Shown here piece after piece: positions 24,601 through 36,600 of a stretch of 64,000 bases of DNA (positions are counted from its first letter, which is position 1; each line of letters starts with the position of its first letter). Origin of the DNA: Salvelinus alpinus. Taxonomy: Eukaryota; Chordata; Actinopteri; Salmoniformes; Salmonidae. The position numbers were made by a program, and so were the translations under genes. Location: NCBI RefSeq assembly GCF_045679555.1, contig NC_092094.1, positions 38,227,430 to 38,291,429 of the forward strand, in the 5' to 3' direction. The notes under the pieces were generated by a model. That model saw only the letters and a list, made by a program, of their open reading frames with translations, did no database searches and was not told where the DNA came from.

Positions 24601-27600
24601 GCCATTTGATTAGCTCTTCAGGAGTCTTATGTCTTGGGGGTAGAAGCTGTTAAGAAACCTTTGGACCTAGACGTGGCGCTCCGGTACAGCTTGCCGTGTG
24701 GTAGCAGAGAGAACAGTCTATGACTAGGGAGGCTGGTGTCTTTGACAATTTTTAGGGCCTTCCTTTGACACCGCCTGGTATAGAGGTCCTGGATGGCAGG
24801 AAGCTTGGCCCCAGTGATGTACTGGGCCCTACGCACTACCCTCTGTAGTGCCTACTAGCAGTTGCTATACCAGGCAGTGATGCAACCAGTCAGGATGCTC
24901 TCGATGGTGCAGCTGTAGAACTTATTGAGGATCTGAGGACCCATGCCAAATCTTTTCAGTCTCCTGAGGGGAAATAGGCTTTGTCGTGCCCTCAGCAATA
25001 GGTCAGTTATTCTGCGCTTTGGCACACTCGGAGGTGAGTGCTCTGAAATCGTATTAGATAGCCAGAGCGAATTGACCAGCTACGTCTATCGACAGTTGTC
25101 GCAGTGACATGAACATTCTATTGAAATGCATACTTGCATAGTGTTTAGACATGTAGCTAGCTAGCTAAACAATGAACCATAATCCCAACTCATAACGTTA
25201 CTACCCTGCAAGAATCTGCAGGGAGCTAACCAACCAGGTTCAATGTTAGCTAGCTAACATTAGGCTATAACTAACAATGCAACTATAACTAACAACGGCT
25301 CTGAGATACAAGTGATATTACTACTCGGATCATACATGTAAAGTTAGCGAGCCGGCCAGCTAACGCTAGCTAGCTAACAGTACACTAACTTGACATGAAA
25401 ACAACCTTCTGACTAAATTAGAAACGTATAATATCTGAAAATGTAGCTAGCTAGACTCTTACCTGTATACATGGATGGACACTTCTCCCTCTGTGTCACG
25501 GATTCCATGGTTGCCCTTAGTTTGAAGATGTAATCCGGAGAAAGGTGTTTTATACAACCGAATTCTGGGTGTTCTCTTTTCGACTTTGCAATCAAATGCC
25601 AGAATTTTCTCCATCTCCTTAGCTATCATACTCTAATTCCACTGATTTCAATACTCGGTCCAATAGAACGTGTAGTTCTACTACGTGATATCTTTAAAAA
25701 AAATCCTTGTTAGAAAGGATTACATACACATACTGACCAGCTCATGTTATAGACAGAAGCATGCTACATGGCAGACCAATCCATAATCATCTCTCGGCAT
25801 GTCCAGTCCATTCATTATCTCAGCCAATCATGGCTAGCGGGAAGGTTGCTGCTCTTCCATGGCTAAACCAACTTGGCTCGTAATTTAACATTTGTATTCC
25901 TATTTACAAATGACATACAAGTTTGTTATTAAGGCACATGAAAGTTCACATGTTCCAGAAGGCATTTCTGCCAAAAAACGCATTTGGATAAATAAAAAGT
26001 TTGTTTTCCTGTGAAGTAGTGTTGCGCGACATACACCTTGTTTCCTGAAACGAGTCGCATGTATAAGGAAATCAGTCAATTGAAATATATTAATTGGCTG
26101 TGCGAAGTTGCTGGATATTGGTGGGAACTGGAACACGCTGTCGTACACGTAAATCCAGAGCATCCCATACATGCTCAATGGGTGACATGTCTGAGTATGC
26201 AGGCCATGGAAAAACTGGGACATTTTCAGCATCCAGGAATTGTGTACAGATCCTTGCAACATGGGGCCGTGCATTATCATGAGGTGATGGCAGCGGCTAG
26301 ATGGCACGACATTGGGCTTGAGGGTCTTGTCACGGTATATCTGTGCATTCAAATTGCCATCGATAAAATGCAATTGTGTTTGTTGTCCATAGCTTGTGCC
26401 TGCCCATACCATAACCCCACCGCCACCATGGGGCACTCTGTTCACAACTTTGACATCAGCAAACCGCTCGCCTACATGACGCCATACACACTGTCCTGCC
26501 TTGTGCCTGGTACAGTTGAAACCAGGATTCATCCGTGAAGAGCACACTTCTTCAGCGTGCCAGTGGCCGTTAAAGGTGAGCATTAGCCCACTGCAGTGGA
26601 TTACGACTCCGAAAGAACCTGGTGAGGACGACGACCACGCAGATGAGCTTCCCTGAGACGGTTTCTATCAGCTGTCATGGTGGCTGGTCTCAGACGATCC
26701 CGCAGAGGAAGAAGCTGGATGTGGTGGTCCTGGGCTGGCGTAGTTACACGTGGTCTGCGGTTATGCGGCCCGTTGAACGTATACTGACAAATTCTGTACA
26801 ACAGCTTTAGAGGCGACTTATGGTAGAGAAATGTACTTATGGTTGAGAAATGATCTGGCAACCGCTCTGGTGGACGTTCATGCAGTCAGAATGCCAATTG
26901 CACGCTCCCGCAACTTGAAACATCTGTGGCGTTGTGACAAAACTGCACATTTTAGTGGCCTTTAATTGTTCCCAGCATAAGGTGCACCTGTGTAATGATC
27001 GTGCTGTTTAATCAGCTTCTTGATATGCCACACCTGTCAGGTGGATGGATTATAATTTGTGCACAATTTCTGGGATCTTTTATTTCTGCTCATGAAACCT
27101 GGGACCAACACTTTAGATGTTGCATTTATATTTTTGTTCAGTGTACATTATTTCCAGTAGAGGGCAGTCAGAGCCAGGTTATGAGTTGTTTGCAGGCTGG
27201 ATTATTTTTTTAAATGTTTTAATTTAGGTGTAAACCTATTGTGTGATTATTACCCTTTCCCCCTCTCTTTTCCAGTTCCTGGAGGCTCTGATGGGCCCAG
27301 TGGAGTACTCATCTGTTCAGAGAATTACATCACCTACAAAAACTTTGGGGACCAGCCTGACATTCGCTGTCCCATCCCACGCAGGAGGGTGAGTTTCTGT
27401 TATGTTTTATAAATGCGAAAACGGATTTCAAATAACTTGGCTAACAAGACATGGTCGTACATGTTAACAGTTTGAATGTTTGTGTGGATCACAGTTGATT
27501 TGATACCATCTGCACTGAACCCTCAATTCTTTTTTCTTTTGCCTGAACACAGAATGACCTGGATGACCCTGAGCGAGGCATGATCTTCGTCTGCTCAGCC

Positions 27601-30600
27601 ACCCACAAGACCAAGTCCATGTTCTTCTTCCTGGCCCAGACGGAGCAGGGCGACATTTTCAAGGTCACCCTGGAGACAGATGAGGAGATGGTGAGGCCAG
27701 CAGGGTGCAGTCTGAGACAGGAACTGGGGGAGGGGGGGCAGAGGTGTTCATCTGATGTGTGGGAAATAGAACCATGCTGTTGAGGTGATGAGTCTTCATG
27801 TCTCTTCTCTGACAAAAACATGGAGAGAGCATAAACACCTCTGATCTCAGCATGCACACACACTAACTCGGGTCAGTGTTCACATGATGGGATATTCTGT
27901 GATTCCTTCTATTTCAAATAAACGTTTGTATCCCCCAGGTTACAGAGATCAGGATGAAGTACTTTGACACCATACCTGTAGCCACATCTATGTGCGTGCT
28001 GAAGACCGGCTTCTTATTTGTGTCCTCAGAGTTTGGTAACCAGTAAGTCATTCATTATACTGTAATACCTCACACATCCCATCTATGTCCATGCCTCTTG
28101 CTCTCTTGTGTTCATTGTCTTCTCTCTCTCTCTCTGCTAGTTACCTGTACCAGATAGCCCATCTGGGAGATGATGATGAAGAGCCAGAGTTCTCCTCTGC
28201 CATGCCCCTGGAGGAGGGAGATACCTTCTTCTTCCAGCCACGCCCCCTCAAGAACCTAGTGCTGGTGGATGAGCAGGAGAACCTCTCCCCCATCATGTCC
28301 TGCCAGGTGTGTGTGAATCTCTTTCTGTTGTATGTTTGTTGTGCGTGCAACGGTTTTAGCTTTTGATTCCCATGGATTGTGTAGTGGATGAACTTAGTGT
28401 GCCACACCTTTCCCTTTGTTCTACTGAACCAAATTGTAACATCTTTAGCTGGGGTAGGTGTGTTTTCCCACTATTTTTAGCACAATGAACCTGATTTTGA
28501 CTTTACTTGAATGCGAGTTAGTTGGAGTACCAAGATTATATTCTTTTTTTCACATTTTTATAAGTAGGATTCACGTTAACCCCCTGTCCCCCCCCACACA
28601 CACACACACACACACAGATTCTTCTGAAGTCTTTCGGCAAGGTTTGAGGAGAAGTTGTGCTGTTGAAGTGATGAGTTTCTCATGTCTCTTCTGACTAAAT
28701 ATTGTTAGGTTCTAATTATCAGAGTAAGAACTCAACAGACGCTATGAAAGCTTAGACCAAGTTTATTCTTCTCAAAGGATCGAACAGTTGACCCGACAAA
28801 GACATGATTAGAATAGTGGTGGTATATGTACCCCACTGTGGGTGGAGTCTCCTCCTTGCTAAACATTGCATCTTTTTTTGCTAGGCAGGAAACTAAGTGA
28901 TTGGGGTAATAAACTGTTCCTTTTCCCTTAGTGACCTGTCCTCGACCCCCTTATCCACGCCTCTCCCCTTATCAGTACTGCCACGTGACCATTTTCCCTG
29001 CTCTCAGCCCCTCCCAAGCTTAATTGCACCCACCATAACCCTTCCTCCGACAGACAACTCCTGGTGTAAATCCTGGGCTACGGCACCCCTCATGTCTCTA
29101 TTAGAACAAATAAATCATAATAGTTAAAGCTCACAAATCCAAACCTATCAATGGAGAGAGTTTAAACACCTCTGATCTCAGCGTTAGAACGTGACACAGA
29201 CACCACATGTGAGACTACCTTGTTTACTTCTGGAGCTGTACTACTTGTTAAGTTCTGTCCTCTTAGAATACATACGGATCTCTTACTCACCACTGGCTCA
29301 TTGTTCCACTCACCTCATCTGTTTCTCTCTCCCTGTGTAGATTGCTGATCTGGCTAATGAGGACACTCCTCAGCTGTATGTGGCCTGTGGCAGGGGACCC
29401 AAATCCACCCTCCGAGTCCTCAGACATGGGCTGGAGGTATGTGTACTGCAATTCCACCTCCCATCGCACATTCACATCCCAGAAAGTGCTCATGCACACA
29501 TTCTCTCGGTGTGGCACATGCCACAGTATTATTTGAACAATGACAACATTTTAACAAAATCATGCGGATACTCACTCACATGCACACTGGAAACCAGAGT
29601 TGGGACAGAGTTTGGGTTTTAAGTTTCTGGCGCTGTTGCTTTTCTCACACACCAGTTAATGTTTGACGTGTTTAAGAAGCTGGATGAAATGATATACATG
29701 TCTTCTCTGACAAAGCACCAGAGAGAGAATGTGTGTATACCTCTGATCTCAGCAGATCTCAACCTGTTAATGCAGAGGTAACAGACTGGTAAATGCTTAG
29801 GTTAGATTACAATGAAAGTCTGATCAGTGATTGTTCCCTCCAGGTATCAGAGATGGCTGTGTCTGAGCTGCCCGGTAACCCCAATGCTGTGTGGACTGTG
29901 CGCCGACACATTGAAGGTGCTTGTTCTTTATTTTTAACTAGTTGCAAGTTATTCTCCCTTCTACCTCATTACAGTCCACTTCTGCAGTATTTGGTTGCAG
30001 TTATTGTGTAGGACATGGTTGTAAAGTGGCATTGTTTTAATCTTAATACTGTCAGGTCTCATGTTGTAGACTGGCATCAGAGTGCATTCTTGAAAAAAGT
30101 CACTCAGCCAGACTATTCCCAGAAGTCATGTGATTTCAGAGATTTTTCCTGACGTGGTATAGTGCAGTGGCCTAGTTCCACTGCAGCTGCCTGGTAGAGA
30201 GACCTGTTCAGGCGTGGCTTCACTTTCACTCTAGCATTCATCCATTACACAGAAGACTTGGCTCATCCAGCTGTTTAGCCTGCACAAGTCAGACATTGTA
30301 ACTTCTACACACTGGGTTACAGACGTAGATTTCAAGATTGTGATGCCATACTCTAGGTTAGTGAAAAACCAAAATAAGGGTATGAGATTGATTGTAAATC
30401 ATGTACCAGATTAGGGCACATTCCTCTGAAGTCTCATGGCAGGGTTTGTTGTGCTGTTGAAGTGATGAGTTTGTCATGTCTCTTCTCTGACAGAAATATC
30501 AATGGAGAGAGTTTAAAACACCTCTGATCTCAGCATTATACATACTTTGTGAATAAATAAACTCAGCAAAAAAAGAAATGTCCCTTTTTCAGGTCCCTGT

Positions 30601-33600
30601 CTTTCAAAGATAATTCGTAAAAATCAAAATAAGTTCACAGATCTTCATTGTAAAGGGTTTAAACACTGTTTCCCATGCTTGTTCAATGAACCATAAACAA
30701 TTAATGAACATGCACCTGTGGAACGGTTGTTAAGACACTAACAGCTTACAGGCGTAGGCAATTAAGGTCACAGTTATGAAAACTTAGGACACTAAACAGG
30801 CCTTTCTACTGACTCTGAAAAACACCAAAGAAAGATGCACAGGGTCCCTGTTCATCTGCGTGAACGTGCCTTAGGCATGCTGCAAGGAGGCATGAGGACT
30901 GCAGATGTGGCCAGGGCAATATGTCCGTACTGTGAGACGCCTAAGACAGCGCTACAGGTAGACAGGACCGACAGGTGATCGTCCTCACAATGGCAGACCA
31001 CATGTAACAACACCTGCACGGGATCGGTACACCCGAGCACCACACCTGCGGGACAGGTACAGGATGGCAACAACAATTTCCTGAGTTACACCAGGAACAC
31101 ACAATCCCACCATCAGTGCTCAGACTGTACGCAATAGGCTGAGAGAGGCTGGACTGAGGGCTTGTAAGCCTGTTGTAAGGCAGGTCCTCACTAGACATCA
31201 CCGGCAACAACGTCGCCTATGGACACAAACCCACCGTTGCTGGACCAGACAGGACTGGCAAAAAGGGCTCTTCACTGACGAGTCGCGGTTTTGTCTCACC
31301 AGGGGTGATGGTCAGATTCACGTTTATCATCGAAGGAATGAGCGTTACACCAAGGCCTGTACTCTGGAGCGGGATCGATTTGGAGGTGGAGGGTCCGTCA
31401 TGGTCTGGGGCGGTGAGTCACAGCATCATCGGACTGAGCTTGTTGTCATTGCAGGCAATCTCAACGCTGTGCGTTACAGGGAAGACATCCTCCTCCCTCA
31501 TGTGGTACCCTTCCTGCAGGCTCATCCTGAATCAGCCATGCTGCTCGTTCTGTGCATGATTTCCTGCAAGACAGGAATGTCAGTGTTCTGCCATGGCCAG
31601 CGAAGAGCCCGGATCTCTACGTCTGGGACCTGTTGGATCGGAGGGTGAGGGCTGGGGCCATTCCCCCCCAGAAATGTCCGGGAACTTGCAGGTGCCTTGG
31701 TGTAAGAACTGGCAAATCTGGTGCAGTCCATGAGGAGGAGATGCACTGCAGTACTTAATGCAGCTGGTGGCCACACCAGATACTGCTTTTGATCCCCCCC
31801 CCTTTGTTCAGGGACACATTTAATTTCCGTTAGTCACATGTCTGTGGAACTTGTTCAGTTTGTCTCAGTTGTTGAATCTTGTTATGTTCATACAAATATT
31901 TACACATGTTAAGTTTGCCGAAAATAAACGCAGTTGACAGTGAGAGGCTGTTTCTTTTTTTGTTGAGTTTAAATGTAATTGATGATTGATGAATTGCTTC
32001 ATGTATCAGATTAACACTAAACCATAGGTTTATTGAATAAAAGGAAGGGTCCAGAAGTCCCCTCAGTGTGAAACTCATTTAAACACCTCTCCTCCTCCAG
32101 ATGAGTTTGACGCGTACATCATCGTTTCCTTCGTCAACGCCACCCTGGTTCTGTCTATCGGTGAGACCGTAGAGGAAGTGACAGACTCTGGCTTCCTGGG
32201 GACCACCCCCACCCTCTCCTGCTCTCTGCTGGGGGAGGATGCTCTGGTGCAGGTCAGTCACCCACACTACACACGCCTCTCAGAGTGGCCTGAACATGCA
32301 CCTTATGTTCTGGAGGGAATACAATGCTAATGCTAGAAGTGAAGATGAAGGGAGTTGAAGTGCATGACAGATTTAATATGGCTGTTGAAGTGATGAGTCT
32401 TCATGTCTCTTCTCTGACATTACAATGGAGAGAGTGTAAACAACTCTGATCTCAGATACACAAACATTAGACACCCTGGCCAGGCCCCTTCCCCAGCCCT
32501 GTGTAAACTGAATAACCCTGTTGTACAGGTGTATCCTGATGGGATCCGTCACATCCGTGCTGATAAGCGTGTGAATGAGTGGAAGACTCCAGGGAAGAAG
32601 ACCATTGTGCGCTGTGCAGTCAACCAGAGGCAGGTGGTCATCGCTCTGACCGGAGGAGAGCTGGTCTACTTTGAGATGGACCCTGTGAGTATACTTTCAT
32701 CCCCTGGGTGTCTATTTTCTCAGACCCAGTTTCGTCTGCTTTTTGCAAATATCCAGAAGTCTCTCCTGCTCAGTGTAAAGGTTATATTTCTTCTGACAGT
32801 AAATGTTTATGATAACCTTCCCCTCTGTCTCTCCCCCCAGTCTGGACAGCTGAATGAGTACACAGAGAGGAAGGAGATGTCAGCTGACGTGGTGTGTATG
32901 AGCTTGGCCAATGTCCCCCCTGGTGAGCAGCGCTCCCGTTTCCTGGCGGTGGGGCTGGTGGACAACACCGTCCGCATCATCTCCCTGGACCCCTCGGTAT
33001 GACTCTCACCGTACTCTGTGCAGCCCGTGCGATCTGTTTGTTTGTTTGTCTGTTTAGAATGGGTCTGATTCATACTGACTGCTCTGCGAGTTGGTAACAA
33101 GCACCAGATGTTCTTGGACAATTACAAGGAAACTCATCTAGAGCTCGTTTTCTCTGCTCACGTTTTTTCTTTTTGTTGCAATTCCAGCCAGGGTGAAAAA
33201 AACAAAGTTAACACGGTGCCATTGTGGATATTTGCCCTCTTTTTAACATGCGTTTATCTCAAAGCTGTGTTTGTAGCCACTAACCCCTCTGTGTGTTTGT
33301 GGTGTAGGACTGTCTCCAGCCCCTCAGTATGCAGGCCCTGCCAGCCCAGCCTGAGTCTCTGTGTATAGTGGAGATGGGAGGAGTGGAGAAGGAAGATGAG
33401 CTAGGAGTGAAGGGCACTGTCGGCTTTCTCTACCTCAACATCGGACTGCAGGTAAAATACGCTATGACCAAAAGCTTGACGAACATCTCATTCCAAAATC
33501 ATGGGCATTAATATGGACTTGGTCGCCCTTTGCTGCTGTGACAGCCTCCACTCTTCCGAAAAGGCTTTCCACTAGATGTTGGAACATTGCTGTGTGGACT

Positions 33601-36600
33601 TGCTTCCATTCAGCCACCAGCGTTAGTGAGGTCAGGCACTGATATTGGGAGATTAGGCCTGGCTCGCAGTCATCGTTCCAATTCATCCCAAAGGTGTCCG
33701 ATGGGGTTGAGGTCAGGGCTCTGTGCAGGCCAGTCCCGTTCTTCCACACCAATCTTGACAAACCATTTCTGTATGGACAATGCATGGGTGCATAGTCATG
33801 CTGAAACAGTAAAGGGTCTGTCAGAACAGAAATTACAAGGGTATGTTATAATGCTGTTATTGCATCAAATGGGTGTTTTATGTAACAGAATAAGGGGTTG
33901 TTAGAATGCTCATCTGTGTGTTCTACTGAGGATGGCCCTCTGGGAGATTTACGATGCCTTTGGGTAATACTGCATTCCAGAGCATGAGTTAATGTTTCTG
34001 TGCTGGGGTACCAGGGGGAGATGACTCTGGGGCCAGACCCTGGTCTCTACACAATGAGATACTGTCTGCTGTGAATTATAAGTATCTTTCATACTAATCT
34101 TAACCTTGTGACCCATTCCATTAATCTGTTTGTCATGTAGCCTGAAGGGGGTGAATCTTGGCTATAAAAGACCTTTGTGTTTTTGACTCGGGACTCTGAA
34201 TTGATTCGTTGACCAGCCATTATTAACGTGGAGCACTCAATCGATTCACTTTATATGTGTGTATTGTATTGACCTGCTCCCTTATTAACAAGTGAGTAAA
34301 GATTTAGTTTAAGTATAACTCTGACTTATGTGATAAATTTGTCTCTCATTTGATAGTAAAGAAATTAACCACAAAGTTGGAAGCACAGAATCATCTAGAA
34401 TGCTGTAGCGTTAAGATTTCCCTTCACTGGGACTAAGGGGCCTAGCCCAAACCATGAGAAACAGCCCCAGACCATTATTCCTCCTCCACCAAACTTTACA
34501 GTTGGCACTATGCATTCGGGCAGGTAGTGTTCTCCTTGCAAGATTCGTCCATTGGCCTGCCAGATGGTGAAGCGTGATACATCACTCCAGACAACGCGTT
34601 TCCACTGCTTCAGAGTCCAATGATGGCGAGCTTTACGACACTCCAGCCGACGCTTGGCATTGCGCATGGTAATCTTAGGATTGTGTGCGGCTGCTCGGCC
34701 ATGGAAACCCATTTCATGAAGTTCCTGATTAACAGTTTTTGTGCTGATGTTGCATCAAGAGGCAGTTTGAAACTTAGTAGTGAGTGTTGCAACGGTCCTG
34801 TTTTGTGAGCCTGTGTGGCCTACAAGTCAGCGGCTGAGCGGTTGTTTGTCCTAGACGTTTCCACTTCACAATAACAGTACAGTTGTTCCCGGGGCATCTC
34901 TAGCAGGGCAGAAATTTCACAAACTGACTGGAAAGGTGGCATCCTATAACGTTGCCACGGTGAAAGTCACTGAGCTTTTCAGTAAGGCCATTCTACTGCC
35001 AATGTTTGTCTATGGAGATTGCATGGCTGTGTGCTCGACTTTATACACCTGTCTGCAACAGGTGTTGCCGAATCCATTAATTTGAAGGGGTGTCCACATA
35101 CTTTTGTCTGTATATAGAGTGTATATGTCCTCTGTGTTGAGGAAGAGTTTGAGTAGAGGGATATTGTGGTGCTGTTGAAGTGATGAGTTTCCTCATGTCT
35201 CTTTTCTGACAAATAATGGAGAGAGTTTAAAACATCTCTGATCTCAGCATACAGTATATATATATACACACCTACACTATCTGTTACTGCCTGTTTACTT
35301 CTGCCACTGTATTACTTGATATTTTGTGCTCTGTTGGAATACATACTAGAGCTTTTATTTGTGACGTTAACATGTCTGTCTTTCCTCAGAATGGTGTGTT
35401 GCTCAGGACCGTGCTGGACCCAGTGACTGGAGACCTGTCTGATACTCGTACTCGGTACTTGGGGTCGCGACCTGTGAAGCTCTTCCGCGTCAGGATGCAG
35501 GGACAGGAAGCTGTAAGTGAAATCCTATTAGTTGCTATGTTTTTGCAGCTTTATGGAGCTGAAACATAACATTGAGGCTGTGTGTATTTGTATCCTCTCT
35601 GACATCTCCATCTCCTTCAGGTGTTGGCCATGTCTAGTCGCTCCTGGCTGAGTTATTCCTACCAGTCCCGATTCCATCTGACGCCCCTGTCCTATGAGAC
35701 GCTGGAATATGCCTCTGGCTTTGCCTCTGAACAGTGTCCAGAGGGCATTGTGGCAATCTCCACCAACACCCTGAGGTACACACACACACAGAGAGAACTA
35801 AAGTAAACACATCTATACTGAGTGTACAAAACATTAGGAACACCTGCTCTTTCCATGACAAACTGACCAGGTGAAAGCTATGATCCCCTATTGATGTCAC
35901 TTGTTAAATCCACTTCAATCAGTGTAGATGAAGGGGAGGAGACAGGTCAAAGAAGGATGTTTAAGCCTTGAGACAATTAAGACATGGATTGTGTATGTGT
36001 GTCATTCAAAGGGTGAATGGGCAAGACAAAATATTTAAGTGCCTTTGAATGGGTTATGGTAGTAGGTGCCAGGTGCACTGGTTTGTGTCAAATGGTTTAC
36101 CTCCCAAAGGACATCCAGCCAACTTAACACAACTGTGGGAAGCATTGGAATCAACATCCCTGTGGAACGCTTTTGCCACCTTGTAGAGTCCAGACGAATT
36201 GAGGCTGTTCTGAGGGCAAAATTAGGGCAACTCAATATTAGGGAGGTATCTTTAATGTTTTGTGTGCACTCAGTATCTATTGAGGAAATGTCTTCATTGA
36301 CAAGGCTTGAAAGTAGAGCAGTTATGCTGTTGAAGTGATGAGTCTTCATGTCTCTTCTCTGACAAACCAATGGAGAGAGTGTAAACATCTCTGATCTCAG
36401 CATATACACAGATCACATCTCATTTTCTCTCATTCACCCTCAACCATCCTCATTCTCAATTATAACGCTGATACTTAACTTATGAATTATGTCCCATTTA
36501 CTTTTTGAAATGTTATTTCTGTTCCCATTATGGCTGAGTTGTGGCATGGCACACCTGTTACGTGGTACACATCTTCTGACACTGCTTTTGTCTCCCTCTT

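Larger units (their letters stand above)
22379..26065. repeat. Composite insert: dispersed repeat with nested LINE, Tc1 and SINE pieces
   Basis: Outer segments 22379-22950 and about 25010-26065 appear to be one unclassified salmonid repeat. Inside it are a LINE 3' UTR (22960-23766), a Tc1-type right end (up to 24203, ending GGCCATGACTGTATA) and a minus-strand LINE fragment (24204-25010) with a SINE. The outer right segment holds a minus frame (25595-25413: [20 protein letters not shown]...) that ends at a consensus splice donor (ATACAG|GTAAGA near 25460), so it may derive from a captured host exon. Confidence 0.5.
22315..27148 (-). mobile_element. Tc1/mariner relic split by about 3.7 kb of nested repeats (intron 5)
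   Basis: The left end (22315-22378: CACTGAACAATAATGTAAAC) and the right part (about 26066-27148, ending TTTTTGTTCAGTGTA) are the two ends of one element, interrupted by a composite insert. A transposase remnant on the minus strand shows [14 protein letters not shown] near 26440 (25900-26583 frame), with frameshifts around the first catalytic region. The N-terminal HTH part lies near 26600-26860. Confidence 0.75.

Noticed and set aside
26038-26538. 166-codon plus frame
   Set aside because: Opposite-strand shadow of the Tc1 transposase remnant.
32685-32840. Possible eleventh snoRNA in intron 13 (CTTCTGACAGT)
   Set aside because: No C box, guide or terminal stem; only a short chance match to the D' area.
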